Positions 1 through 10,492 of a stretch of 64,000 bases of DNA are shown here, piece by piece; position 1 is the stretch's first letter; each line of letters starts with the position of its first letter. The notes under the pieces are model-generated. The model searched no databases. It was given only the letters and a program-made list of their open reading frames with translations, and had not been told where the DNA came from. The stretch spans positions 158,598,792 through 158,662,791 of the forward strand of contig NC_072892.1 in the NCBI RefSeq assembly GCF_027943255.1, given 5' to 3'. Source of the stretch: Anastrepha obliqua (taxonomy: Eukaryota; Arthropoda; Insecta; Diptera; Tephritidae). A program made the translations under genes and the position numbers.

Positions 1-507
1 GTTATCAACAACAAATTGGCCAAATGAAATTGTGACGATGGTGACATTTGTAAATTACTAAGCGAATCATCGACGCCATAGGTGTAGTCACTTGCCGACT
101 GCCCCTCATTCACCACATCTATTGAATTTGTGCTTGCAGAGAATGGCAGTATTGTGCGCACATCCTCCGAATGACGATATGTAATATCCTTCAGTATGCT
201 TTTTATTATGGGGCTACAAAAATATTTCGACTTGAGCAGGTATGTCGTCTTCAATGCCATAGCACAGAGATGCATGAGCGCACATGTCTGGCCGAACATG
301 GCCAACTTGAGAGCTGTGCGGATAGGTTTGATGCGAGCTGAATTGTATGTGACCAGTGCCTGGGTAACCTTTTTGCGACGCAACAGATAATCACCCGCAA
401 ACTCTATGCACGCTTCGAAGGCAAGATCAAAAGTGTTACAGAATTCACGACATTGTGTCCATTCACCGGCCAAAGCGGAGTCTAGGAAGATGGCGAACGG
501 CTCCTTT
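1..507 (-). CDS. Coding exon 7 of the host gene, partial
   Basis: The acceptor ends CCTATTTCAG at 508. The first base completes a Lys codon with exon 6 ([13 protein letters not shown]). The frame stays open for about 169 codons to the window edge. It contains helix pairs such as [20 protein letters not shown] and [20 protein letters not shown], typical of alpha-solenoid repeats. The rest of the gene lies outside the window. Confidence 0.75.
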
Positions 508-3500
508 CTGAAATAGGTGAAAACAATAGATTTTGCGTGAATATTTTTACAATTTTGAATAAATAAAATGTTTGCGTTCACTTTAGTTGTATATAGTAGA
601 CATTTTTGTTGGTGACCACATAGCAAGGATCGTAATTGATTTTGGGGAATTCATGCTTCATAATTTCCATTTGACGCAATGAGTACTCCTCTTTGACATC
701 GGCGTTCTCATAGAATTGCACGTAATCCATTGGCGAGCGGATGTCCTTGAAATCGAATGCTTTGGCCTTGTCCTCCTTCGATATGGCTTCACTAAGATCG
801 CTAGAGCGATAGGTGGCCATTTGATAGAGATTAAGCACGGTTTCATTTTCAAAGCGAAAGATGGTCAACTGCGAGGCGACGTTAAAGCGCTAAAAAAGTA
901 GACAAACAAATAGGTTACTCAATGAAAAGGCAGCGAAAAAAATGTATAAAAACTTGTTATACAGCAAGCACTCATTTCATTTATTTAGATATTTATTAAG
1001 GGTATTTGAAGACTTGACTCGCTGTCGTGCGACTTCTTTAACTTTAATCCCATGCTGGAAAAGATCATGCGAGTCGCAGAACTTAATCGCTCAGGCACAA
1101 TTTTTTATAAGAGCCTAAAATTCTTGGCGTATGCGGAAGATATTGACAACATCGGCCTTAACAACTGCGCTGTTAGTTCTGCCTTTTCCAAACTGGACAA
1201 AGAAGCAAACCGAATGGGTCTAGTGGTGAACGACGATAAAACGAAGCCCCTCCTGTCATCAAACAGTTGGCGCACTCGCGTATCGGCACCCACGTCACTG
1301 TTGACAGTTATGACTTCAAGGTTGTAAGATACTTTGTTTATCTAAAAACGGAGAATCTCTCATGCCAACAAGTGCTATTTTGGATTAAGTAGGCAATCAA
1401 GTAGTAAAATCCTCTCTCGACTAACAAAACTAAAACTTTATAAGCATCTCATCATACCCACTCTAACCTATGTGGTAGAAGCTTGGACGATGACAATAAC
1501 CAATGAGACGTTGTTGTTGTTGTTGTAGCAGCATAAACATTCCTCATACTTACATACGGGAAATGCTGCTGGGGTGACAGTCCTTGGCCGGATATAAATC
1601 GGGGTCGTTTCGGTAACGTAGAACCGACTGCCGTGGAAACGGCCGATGAGACGACGCTTGGAGTGTTTGAGAGAAAGATTCTGCTGAAGATTTTTTGACC
1701 TTTGCACGTTGGAGACAGGGATAATTGCAGGCGCTGGAACAATGAGCTTTACGACAACATAGACATTACGCAATAAAAATCCAACAACTAAGTTGGCTGA
1801 GTCATGTCGTCCGAATGATTACAAAAGCTCCGGCTCTGAAAGTATTCGATGCGGTACCAGCTGGTAGTAGCAGAGAGATAGGAATGCCTCCTCTGCGTTG
1901 GAAAGATCAGGTGAAGAAGGAATTGGTTTCACTTTGTGGGTCCAACTGGAGCCGGTTAGCAAGAGAAAGAAACGACTGGCGCGCTTTGTTAACCTCGGCC
2001 AAAGAAGAAGAACAAAAAGAATAGGAATAAACATTTTTCCAGTTGTTGTTGCTGTTGTAGCAGCATAAAAATTACCCCATGCATATACGGGGAATGCTGC
2101 TGAAGTGACAGTCCTTGGCCGGATATAAATCCGGGTCGTTCCGGTTACGCAGAACCGATGTGAGCCAAGAAGCGTCGCGGGAATGAATTGTTCCAGTTCA
2201 GCTATATCTTATTTAAAAAAAAAAACAAAAAAAAAAATATAAAAAAAATAAATAAAATAAAAAATAAATAAAGTAAAAAAAAAATAAAATAAAAAATAAA
2301 TAAAAAGAACAAAAGAAAAAATAAAAGTAACAAAAAATAAATAAAAAAACAATAAAATAAAAAACAAAATTATAAAAAAAAAAATTATAAAAAACAAAAA
2401 ATGCAATATAAATAAAATAAAAAAAAAATTAATTAAAAAAAAAAAATGAAATATAAATAAAATAAAAAAAAAATTAATTAAAAACAAAAAACGCAAATAA
2501 AATGTAAAATAACGATCTTCGGCATAACCTTATTTCATTTTGTCCACAATAATGTGTTCCATTTCATCATCGCTATTTCAGATGAAGAACATTGTATTAT
2601 ATTAGCATTTGTTTTTTTGTGGCTTTCTTCATATATTTCTTGCCAAATTAGTTAATAACCAAGAACTATAAGCATAAAACACAGTGTCTTGAATGCTTCT
2701 GATTTCTAGTTCGAAAACTGCAGCAACGGGGACTGGAGGCTGTGGTTCAGAAGTGCATATCTCTATACAATCGGCCGATGCCTATTTAATACCCCAAATA
2801 AACTTTATGAAGTTTACCTAAAATATATTCACTTACATTCTCTAATTTAATAACCAATTTTTTCTAATTCAGAACTTTGACTCAATTCACAAATTTTAAT
2901 TCGTGTTTATTTTTACTTTGCGTTAGCTGTTTTTCTCACTTGCAAATTTTTACTCGAAATTTATCCAGTAAAAACTTGCAACTTCCCCTCAAAGTGAAAT
3001 GTCATTTTGCTCTCTCACTTTCCCCTACTTTGCAAGTTTTTTGGATACATGAACACCAAAATTTGAGAATTTGTAACAATTATTACAAATTATTTGCTTC
3101 ATGAACAGACCTACATATTCTATCAATTCATAACAAACTGTTCACTGACAGGGCTAGTTTACTTGGGCGGCAGCCCTTGGTTGGGAAAAACCCGAGTCAT
3201 TCCGGTAACGTAGAATCGGCTGCCATGGGAATGGCACAATTACATTCTGGATATTGTAGCAGGTTAAACTCCTACTTATCCAGAATTGACCTCGACATAC
3301 CAAACATATGTCCGGCACCACACACGATACTAACCACCTTTTCACATGCCCTTTAAAACGTACTCATCTAACACCCCTCTCACTCTGGTCCGAAGCTGAC
3401 GAAACAGCGTGTTTCCTGGGCCTACCTTTAGATGAGCCAGACGAAGACGACCCGTGATATACCCCACACTGACGCGGCTTCTATTGCTGCTACCACAACA

Positions 3501-6500
3501 ACAATAACGAATTCAGAATTTCCAATCTATCTGCCTTAAAGTGCGTATTATTATCATTTTTAGTCTTAATCAATTAATATTATTTGGTTCTATGAGTTAC
3601 TCACATCCTCCTCGCCAGTACGCAAAGACGCCATGGCACTGCTGATCACGCCCACTGCATTCACCGCATTAGATGGCGACAGGCTGTCGCTGCTGGATGT
3701 CCCACTTGTGGTCGCACTCGTATCTGCGCTCGTATCGGCACTGTCCGCTGCTTCTATGTTGATGTCGCTGAGTAGTGTGTCATTATCTTCGCTAAAATCC
3801 GTCACATTCAACACTTTTTCAGCATAATTTTCCTCTTTCTCAACATCTGTGTCGCGATTCTCCTTCTCTGTATTTTTCTCCGTATTCTTTTCGATATTCT
3901 GCGTTGAGGCCGTTTTTGAATTATCGCCGTTTATATCAACATATTGTATGGTGTAGAGCAAATTTGAGCTAATCAGAATATCAAAACAATTCTTCGGGAT
4001 TTTATATAAAAATAGAGGCTTCAAACTAATATCAATGTTGTGCACGGTCAGACTGTTGGTATGACTATGTAGCGCGCTTAGCAGGTAGGTGCTACGCAGA
4101 TTCTGAATGGTGTAAAAGGAACCAATGGAGTTGTTAAGTACCTCGGGTGTGAGCGACGGTGAGTCCATGATAGCAAAGTTGCCAAGAGTATTTTCAGGCA
4201 TGTCTGCAACGAAAAACAGCATAGATTAGAAATGCATTAGAGCGCAACAAGTAGGATCGTAAATAACATCAGCTCAAATTTACAACGAAACGTAACTGAG
4301 GAGATGAACAAATGTTTGGAGGGTATATTTGTACAAAGAACGCAATAACGCAGGTGAATTAAGAGTACGCGCTAAGTGAGTATTGAAATTGGAGTTTTGT
4401 ATGTCTGATTTCACTAACTGTTCGGCGAGAATGATTGTAAGCATGGCAACAACTCGTGTGTTGTGGCATAAACTTTGACTAAACTCACCGCGTTTCTCAC
4501 GCAATCTATTCAATAAAATTACAATACATTTTATAACTGAGAAATTAAGAAAGGAAAAGGTTTTATAAAAAGCAAATTACAGTTTTAGAAAATACAGTAT
4601 GTATATTTATATACGAAATAATGTTCGAATTTAATTTTTGGTTTGATACTTTCAATTTATTTATGCGCGATTACTTATGCGTATTAATAAAATTGTTTAC
4701 TTACAGTCTTCGAGTTTTTGCCGATTATCAGAGAGGCGCATTTTGATGGCATTTAGCTTCTTTGTGCCCAGGCTCTTCAATGAGGCTAGACGTGCGCGCG
4801 CCGCTGGCAAAATGCCAGCACGTGCATTCACATCGTCCAGATCGGGCAGCTGTTGTTGGGTGAAACGCACACCCGACGAAGAGCTCGCATTGCCAGTGCT
4901 TGTAGTTGAACAAATACTGTGGATTGCGCTGCTGTTCGTTGTACCAGCATTGTTGCCACCTAACGCTGATATGTTTGTCGTGGACGCCGTGTCTAATTGA
5001 CGATTGATAGCTACAGTGTACGGTGGTGGCGGTGGTGGTATTGCTGTTTTGGGCATTTGCGTATGTGTACCAGGAATAAAGACCGAACGTCGTAGTGAGT
5101 GACTCGCTTGCGGCTGTGTTGCACTAGTTGTTGTTGCCGTGGCTGAAGTGCTGGGGGTCTCGTCGTTTCTCAAGAAAACATCCTCATCCAGTTGACTGTT
5201 GTCCGAAGCTGGATCAGAGCAGTTACTTTGGGTCTTTAGAGGCATAACAATTTGCCAATCACTATCGCGGCCGTGTACTGTGTTCGGTGATAGCTCGCCG
5301 GGATAAATGTATTTAATGGCCTTTTGTTCCAGCAGTAATTTGAATTGCTGCTTTAAAGATGAAGTAATCTGCGGCGTTTGAAAAAGATGAAATTGGAATT
5401 TTTTTGTCACAAAAAAAACAATTCGCTTTTTATACTTACCAGCAAAATGACGCTGTCGAAAGAGCTATCCTTGCATATGAGTAACTTCACCACAGAGCCC
5501 GTCTCAATTGCGGTGCTCGCGACAAAAGGGCAATTTGGACTTAAACCCACAAAGCATATGGAACCATCCGAATAGCCGATAACAGCACGATTCACGCCGT
5601 CAATAGTTTGCCACCAAACAACCGCCAAGGGATAAGGGCAAGTAACCGATGCCATGAAGGAAGCAGCCATGACTTGAGCATTGCCCGTCTTATCTTCGCT
5701 GACGTTTGGTGGTGCGGTGGGTGCAAGCATACTGGCGGGCACATCATGGCTATAAGCTTCTAGATTCGCATCGGCTGCCAGTTTTGGTTCAATATTCACC
5801 TCAACTTCCACTAATAATTGTGACGCCTGCACGACACTTTCACGAGAATTTGAAAGTTTTTCACCCTCTACGGGCTGCTCGGTGTCCGCTACGTTCTTTT
5901 GCTGGTCTTGGCTTTCGTGTGTTGCGTTATCCGTTGGAGGCGCAGGTGATGATGGAGGCAGTAGTTTTGCGGTTGTTTCGAAGGGTGTCGCCTGATTAGG
6001 ACACTTTTTTGAGTTGGGACACTCATGCGGTCCCACAAATGGGATGATGTACGAGGTAATTTGTATTGTGCTGTATGGCTGTTGCGGCGGGTGCGTTGAA
6101 TTCGTTGGCTCCATGAAAGTTTTGTCCACCACAGCTAGGGCTGGTACAATGTGCAGTGTGTTGTCGAAACCTTGCAATTGGGAAGAAGAAGAGAGTTATG
6201 TTATTTTAAAATCATCACCCAAAAACAATACTTGCAATTGGGAAGAAGAAGAGAGTTATGTTATTTTAAAATCATCACCCAAAAACAATATTATTTATAT
6301 CTTTCAAAGGAAGTAGATACTCGTTTCGTTATGATTTGGGTAAACGAATAAGCTCAGAAAACTTGTATTCAACTGAATAAATAAATAAAAATAAATAAAT
6401 AAAAATAAAAAAATAAATATAAAAAAAATAAATATAAAAAGAAATAAATAAATATAAAAAGAAATAAATAAATATAAAAAAAAATTAAATATAAAAAAAT

Positions 6501-8717
6501 AAAAAAAATAGATGTGCCATATAGGGTGGGCCATGTAAAATTTGCTTTTTGAATCGGCTATAAAAAAAAAGTAATCAATATTTTTCCAACCTTTTTTTTT
6601 TTTTTTTTTGAAGATTGAACATTGTCATTTATGAATAAAAAATAATATCGTTCAAATGACTGCCACAACTGGCTTTACAGTAGGTCATTCGATCAACCCA
6701 ATTTTTAAGCACATTTTCGATTGTTTGGGCTCCAATTTCATGCATGGCAACTTCGTGTTTTAAAGCATCAATCGTCTCTGGATGGGTCGCATAGCATTTG
6801 TCCTTAACGGCTCCCCACAAAAAATAGTCCAACGGGCTTAAATCACAGCTCCGAGATGGCCAATTGATATCGGAATTTCGGCTGATTATTCGGTTTTCAA
6901 AAACGGTAGCCAAAAGTTCGAGTGTAACTTTGGCAGTGTGACAAGTTGCACCTGTTGAAATCAAATGTCGTCCATGTCATCCTCTTCAATTTTTGGAAAC
7001 AACTCGCTGAGCATGTCACGGTAACGCTCGCCATTTACTGTAACCGCGGCCCCTCGCTCATTTGCAAAAAAATGGCCCGATGATGCCGCCAGACCAAAAA
7101 CCGCACCAAACAGTGACTCGTTGTGGATGCATTTGCTTCTCTACAGTAACGTGTGGATTTTCTGAGCCCCAAATCCGACAATTTTGCTTATTGACGTAGA
7201 CACCGAGTGAAATTGAGCTTCATCAGAAAAGGTGATTTTTCGGTAAAACCACTTTGGAGATAGGTTTTCAATATTTCCCAATTTTGTTCAAGCGTATAGT
7301 GTCCCATTTCGTAAATGTCAAACCTTTAACTAAATTATGAACACATTTGACATGTCATTTGTGTTACCATTCTCAAAAAAATAGCTGGCTCAAAAAGCAA
7401 ACGCTATATGGCCCACCCTGTATAAAAAAATAAATAAATAGAAATAAAATATATTTTATATCCATTTATACTGGAATGTTTGCGTAAAATCTATTTTATT
7501 TGCAATATAATTTATTTCACTTAGTGTTCGTTTGCATTTGTTATATAAGGCCTTCACTTAGCAAACCAAAATACAATGAAAAACAAGAAATATTTCAAAG
7601 TGACTTAAATATAGATATGTACATAAATACATATAGGGACTTCATGGGATCACCACCTTTTAAATAAAAATCCGCATTTCATTGATATGAAAATTGTGCA
7701 AACTCAATTTACAGCGACAGGCTGTCTACAACGACAATGACGTTGTATTAGCGCACAAGGCATTGACGTTGGCAGTACATGCGAAAGCGTAGACGAGGCC
7801 GTAGGTCTTTTGCATTTATCAAAGTATTGGCACTTACTGCACCCCCTTGGTTTGCTACCCCGTTACTTTCCCGGTTCAACGTACCCAAACACCTTTGCGT
7901 AGATAGCGCACTCGTCTGCCGCAAAAATCAATTGATAAACAAACACATAACACAAACAGTAAAAAAACAACAAAAACAAAAAAAAAAACGAAAATCAATA
8001 GCATAAAAAACGTGGGTGGTAGGGGGCGTACGTTCAGCAATACAATAAATAATGTGACACACATCTCTTGGCTGCAATTTTTGGTCTAAATCAGAGAATA
8101 TGCAGCTTTAATCACGGTGCTTATACTATACCCAACTACACATTCACATTTACAGTAATATACACGTTTGGTCACCACCATGTTGACGCAACACACGTAT
8201 TTTGAGCACCCCCGCCCCTATTTTGCCTGATTTCATAGCTTCTTTTTATACCCTCATAAATAGTAATAATCGGGAAAGTTCTGTAATTCACTTGCGAGTG
8301 AAATTCCCTACAAATTGCATAGAAATTCACTCAGAAGTGAATTAAAGAATGTGGCTGTTTAATAATTTTAATGATATTTGCGCGACGTATCAATTTAACC
8401 ATGTAGAACAGGCGCTGCCAAATAATATTCGTTTCCCCAAGGTCATAATACTTACATAGCACTAAAAGCCACGTTCCGGAGGGATCAAAACAGACGTCAT
8501 GTATTACTCGATTGGTGCGTCGAAACCAAGAAATCAATTTTAGCACTTCCTGTCCACCTTCGCTCGTATAGCGCAGCACAATGTCATTTTCCTCTGAGAC
8601 GAGACACAGCAGTTGTTTGCGCACATCGTACTCGCTGACCGTGGATAATTTGCAATTCAAATTAGTAATTAGTGGACGAAGCTCAAAGATTTCCAGTTCC
8701 TTTAATAACGCGGACAT
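1..8717 (-). CDS. Spliced host gene, seven coding exons, propeller-plus-solenoid type protein, 3' end outside window
   Basis: Joining the seven exons listed separately gives one continuous frame of about 1,040 codons that leaves the window at base 1. Every junction has a GT donor, an AG acceptor and matching phase (1, 0, 1, 1, 0, 2). Exons 1-2 carry beta-strand-rich stretches typical of WD40-like propellers ([17 protein letters not shown], then [16 protein letters not shown]). Exons 3 and 5 have Ser/Thr/Ala-rich and Glu/Lys-rich linkers, and exons 6-7 are helical and look like an alpha-solenoid. Propeller plus solenoid is the layout of vesicle-tethering and coat proteins, but that is only an architectural analogy. 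I cannot name the family and assign no function. No membrane segment or signal peptide is visible. Introns 1 and 5 contain transposon fragments. Confidence 0.8.
582..889 (-). CDS. Coding exon 6 of the host gene
   Basis: The acceptor is a T-rich tract ending TTTTTTTAG at 890, and the frame is phase 0. The 102 codons ([18 protein letters not shown]...[13 protein letters not shown]) look like conserved globular protein with a strand-rich start and helical middle. The exon ends in phase 2 at 582 before GTGAAC, a weaker donor than the others. The preceding intron (890-3604) is 2.7 kb and full of repeats. Confidence 0.75.
1010..2024 (+). mobile_element. RTE-type LINE fragment (RT thumb to C-terminus)
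   Basis: The segment matches the RTE element at 31.8-35.0 kb from its TQGDSL region to the 3' end. Readable blocks include [16 protein letters not shown] and [19 protein letters not shown], then the C-terminal WRALLTSAK. The RT box reads AYAEDI, so the first aspartate of YADD has become Glu. Frameshifts and stops are frequent, so it is a dead copy. It lies sense to + inside intron 5 of the minus-strand host gene and is split by the insertion at 1511. Confidence 0.85.
1511..1643 (+). mobile_element. Short interspersed element inserted in the RTE fragment
   Basis: A 133-bp block starts with (TTG)n TAGCAGCATAAAC and ends near CGACTGCCGTGGAAAC. It is flanked by near-identical 10-mers, CAATGAGACG on the left and CGATGAGACG on the right, which look like a target-site duplication. 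The intact RTE reads straight across this site. A related copy is at 2041. In reverse complement the end reads GCTGCTAC(CAA)n, like the Jockey 3' end near 3500, so it may be mobilised by such a LINE (inference). Confidence 0.75.
2041..2165 (+). mobile_element. Second copy of the short interspersed element
   Basis: The block matches 1511-1643 over most of its length: a TTG-rich start, GTAGCAGCATAAA, CAGTCCTTGGCCGGATATAA and CGGTTACGCAGAACCGA. It sits just beyond the RTE fragment's 3' end. No clear duplication is visible. Confidence 0.7.
2210..2505. repeat. A-rich low-complexity tract
   Basis: The tract is almost only A and T on the plus strand, built of AAAT, AAATA and A-runs with rare C or G. 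Reading frames here are artefacts. Bases 2506-2714 show nothing recognisable. Confidence 0.9.
2715..3110 (+). repeat. Dispersed ~400-bp repeat, copy 1
   Basis: The segment matches the reverse complement of 43735-44130 over about 400 bp. Shared blocks include GGACTGGAGGCTGTGGTTCAG, CTTGCAACTTCCCCTCA and a final GTAACAATTATTACAAATTA. No coding frame is conserved between the copies. It is probably a non-autonomous element of unknown class. Confidence 0.75.
3164..3512 (+). mobile_element. Jockey-like LINE 3' end preceded by a short-element fragment
   Basis: From about 3237 the + frame reads [14 protein letters not shown], a damaged C-x-x-C/H region and [23 protein letters not shown] sequence with frame breaks. 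This is the C-terminal segment after the RT domain in Jockey-clade LINEs. It ends near GCTGCTACCACAACAACAA at about 3507, the expected 3' end. Bases 3164-3236 match the inner part of the short element at 2041. Both lie in intron 5. Confidence 0.7.
3605..4203 (-). CDS. Coding exon 5 of the host gene
   Basis: The acceptor TCGTTGCAG lies at 4204-4212. The exon reads [17 protein letters not shown] and then a folded-looking block ending LLYTIQYVD. It continues as a Glu/Lys/Asn stretch with NTEK repeats, then a Ser/Asp/Thr-rich acidic tail. It ends in phase 0 at 3605 before GTGAGT. The low-complexity half is probably a disordered linker between the propeller-like and helical parts. Confidence 0.75.
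4489..4536 (-). CDS. 48-nt coding exon 4 of the host gene
   Basis: A strong pyrimidine tract ending TTTCTCAG precedes position 4536, and the donor GTGAGT follows position 4489. The 48 nt are phase 1 at both ends and encode [15 protein letters not shown] plus split codons. This joins ...QKLED to [10 protein letters not shown] of exon 5. Skipping the exon would also keep the frame (4705 to 4203), so it could be an optional cassette. Open frame beyond the donor down to 4280 is read-through into intron. Confidence 0.65.
4705..5368 (-). CDS. Coding exon 3 of the host gene
   Basis: The acceptor ends CGCCGCAG at 5369 and the frame continues in phase 0 as [20 protein letters not shown]. The first 60 residues look folded. 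Residues about 70-190 are a Ser/Thr/Ala/Gln-rich linker with a run of prolines. The end is basic and helical ([12 protein letters not shown]). The exon ends in phase 1 at 4705 before GTAAGT. Confidence 0.75.
5440..6170 (-). CDS. Coding exon 2 of the host gene
   Basis: The acceptor is a pyrimidine-rich tract ending GCAAG at 6171. The first two bases complete a Cys codon with exon 1, giving [13 protein letters not shown]. The exon ends in phase 0 at 5440 before GTAAGT. The middle is a low-complexity linker rich in Pro, Ser, Glu and Gln. The last third ([19 protein letters not shown]) returns to beta-rich, propeller-like sequence. The acceptor lies inside a duplicated 60-bp block described separately. 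Confidence 0.8.
6171..6290. repeat. Perfect tandem duplication of a 60-bp block carrying the intron 1 splice acceptor
   Basis: Positions 6171-6230 and 6231-6290 are identical over 60 bp. On the minus strand each copy holds the pyrimidine tract and the CAATTGCAAG acceptor, so intron 1 ends with two equal acceptors 60 nt apart. Using the outer copy would add 60 nt with an in-frame TAA after 11 codons. Confidence 0.95.
6370..6515. repeat. AAAT-type low-complexity tract
   Basis: The tract consists of AAATA and AAAAAT units with no coding sense, inside intron 1 next to the left end of a rosa-type element. Confidence 0.9.
6522..7420 (-). mobile_element. rosa-type (DD41D) Tc1/mariner relic in intron 1
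   Basis: Terminal inverted repeats of about 40 bp (TAGGGTGGGCCAT on the left, ATGGCCCACCCTG on the right) are flanked by TA. The minus-strand remnant at 6964-6629 reads [33 protein letters not shown] and SHLNDIIF, the C-terminal half of a DD41D transposase. The spacing to the aspartate of PLDY fits 41 residues. The N-terminal DNA-binding part is missing and a frame break precedes the second aspartate, so the copy cannot move by itself. Confidence 0.85.
7431..8330. other. Rest of intron 1, no feature seen
   Basis: AT-rich intronic DNA with short A-rich runs near 7960-7990. I see no coding frame, repeat match or RNA gene here. Confidence 0.6.
8456..8717 (-). CDS. Coding exon 1 of the host gene
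   Basis: The exon starts at the ATG at 8717-8715 ([13 protein letters not shown]) and ends in phase 1 at 8456 before the donor GTAAG. The same frame is open upstream to an ATG at 8861 that would add 48 basic, low-similarity residues. I prefer the inner ATG because the protein-like composition begins there. The first 87 codons end in ...[16 protein letters not shown], a pattern that looks like a propeller blade. Reading past the donor runs into intron sequence and a stop at 8331. Confidence 0.75.
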
Positions 8718-8861
8718 CCTGATTTTGATTCCGTTTTGAGGCGGTGGGCTAAACGGCTGCAGCACGATTGTATTTGTATGTGGAAGAGAAAAGAATTTCA
8801 GTTTTACGATTACACTTTTCGTTCTGCATAGATTTTTTTTTTGCTTTGATTTTGCACACAC

Positions 8862-9485
8862 CGTTAATGCCGCACACGATTATAGGGAAATATATATGCC
8901 TGGCCGAAATTTTGTGAACTGCTGTTGGTGCTGCCCTTTCCTCGCTGAAATTTTCCCGTGCACCAACACCTTTCCACCCTTTCCTCTTGCTTATCTTACT
9001 TATAACACCTTTCTATCCGTTGTCTAGCGTTGGTGTTGGTGCTATCTGGTTGCAGTTAGTGATCACTTCTTTGATAATAATTCGGTTTCAATTTACATTT
9101 TACATATTTATAACATTGATTACACTTTATTTATAATGAGTGCTTATAGTTTCGTACCAAATTTCGTCAAATTTTCTTCAAAATATCTTCTACAACGGTA
9201 CGTATTCTTAAACGTAAATCTCCTTTTCGCACCATGAAAATTTCTATTCCTTTTATTACGAAATGTCAAATGCAAGCACACAACAGAAAACGAAAATTCC
9301 GATTGGTGACAAACTGCCTGATACCGAGTGCTGCCACATCGACAAATTTAATGCTAACATAAAAGTTTAACTTAAATTCAAATACATTTAAATTTTGTTT
9401 TTAGATGCGCTTTATTTGACGACAAGTTTATGAAGAATTCGGCGAAAGAATACAAAATTATTGAATACAATATTATAGTATAATA
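8862..9485. promoter_or_regulatory. Upstream region of the host gene
   Basis: This is the 5' flank of the minus-strand gene and should hold its promoter and 5' untranslated region, a guess from position only. The part at 8920-9060 has repeated GTTGGTGCT / CACCAACACC words that could pair with each other. No convincing TATA or initiator call can be made by eye. Confidence 0.3.
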
Positions 9486-9488
9486 CTA

Positions 9489-10403
9489 CTGTGTCCAAAA
9501 AATAAGGTGACATTTGATTTTAAACTGCGCGCTTTGAAGGATTAGGATAATTCTTTTTTTTTTTAGGTTGGTAGTACTGTGAGTGACATCTATGTCAAAT
9601 TTCATGTGAAATATTCATTTACTGTTTGAGATACGCGTCGTTTTGTGAGCTGCTAAAAGTGAGTTTCTCGTTTTTTGCAATGTCGAAATTTGTTGAGCAA
9701 AGAATTTGCATTAAATTTTGTTTGCGGAATCAATTTTCGGATACGTTGAGGATGGTGCAGAAAGCCTTTGGTGATGAGGCTATGTCTAAAAAAAATGTTT
9801 ACAAGTGGTATAGTGAGTTCCAAGCCGGTCGTGAACGTGTCGAAGACGAAGAGCGTCCTGGGCGACCATCAACCTCAACTGACGAAGCTCACGTCCAACA
9901 AATCAAAGATTTGGTGTTGAAAAACCGTCGATTAACGATTAGAGACCTTGCTGATGATGTTGGCATATCGAAAGGCTCAGTCAATACCATTTTGAAGGAT
10001 GTTTTGGGCCTCAAGCGCGTCAAATCTCGACTGGTACCGAAAACATTGAATTTTTTGGACTCGTAATTCGTGATCATTTCATCAAAAACTCAACCCATAT
10101 CGTTCCGCAACCACCGTATTCACCTGATCTGGCACCGTGCGACTTCTGGCTGTTCAGCAGGCTCAAAAGACCGCTCCGGGGACACCGTTTTGACACGATA
10201 GAGGAGATTCAAGCCGCAACGAAGACGGAACTGAAGGCCATCCCGGAAAGTGACTACAACCAGTGTTTCGAAAATTGGAAAAAACGTTGGCATAAGTGCA
10301 TTGTGTCGGGAGGGGATTACTTTGAAGGGGATGAAATTGATTTGGAAGAATAAATAAAGAATTTTCAAAATAAATACAATGTCACCTTATTTTTTGGACA
10401 CAG
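9489..10403 (+). mobile_element. Internally deleted mariner with TA target duplication
   Basis: Inverted repeats CTGTGTCCAAAAAATAAGG and the matching right end TTATTTTTTGGACACAG are flanked by TA. The transposase starts at the ATG at 9679 ([18 protein letters not shown]) and keeps the helix-turn-helix part to VPKTLNFL near 10050. Sequence then jumps in another frame to RDHFIKNSTHIVPQPPYSPD, APCDFWLFSRLKRP and EGDEIDLEE. The block with the first two catalytic aspartates is deleted, so only the third (CDFW) remains. The target forms the palindrome AATAC-TA-GTATT. Relative of the element at 25376. Confidence 0.9.
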
Positions 10404-10492
10404 TAGTATTTCACTAAAGATTTGAAATACGAAATAATTAACTTTCGAGGTTTTTGGTGTGTGACTTTCCGCAACCCTACGGAAATATTATA

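Noticed and set aside
2209..2496. Phe-rich frame on the minus strand
   Set aside because: It is a translation of an A-rich low-complexity tract.
3633..3827. Plus-strand frame opposite exon 5
   Set aside because: It is an antisense shadow of the Ser/Asp-rich coding sequence.
4280..4488. Extension of exon 4 to a 77-codon frame
   Set aside because: A good donor GTGAGT at 4488 and correct phase into exon 5 make this read-through into the intron.
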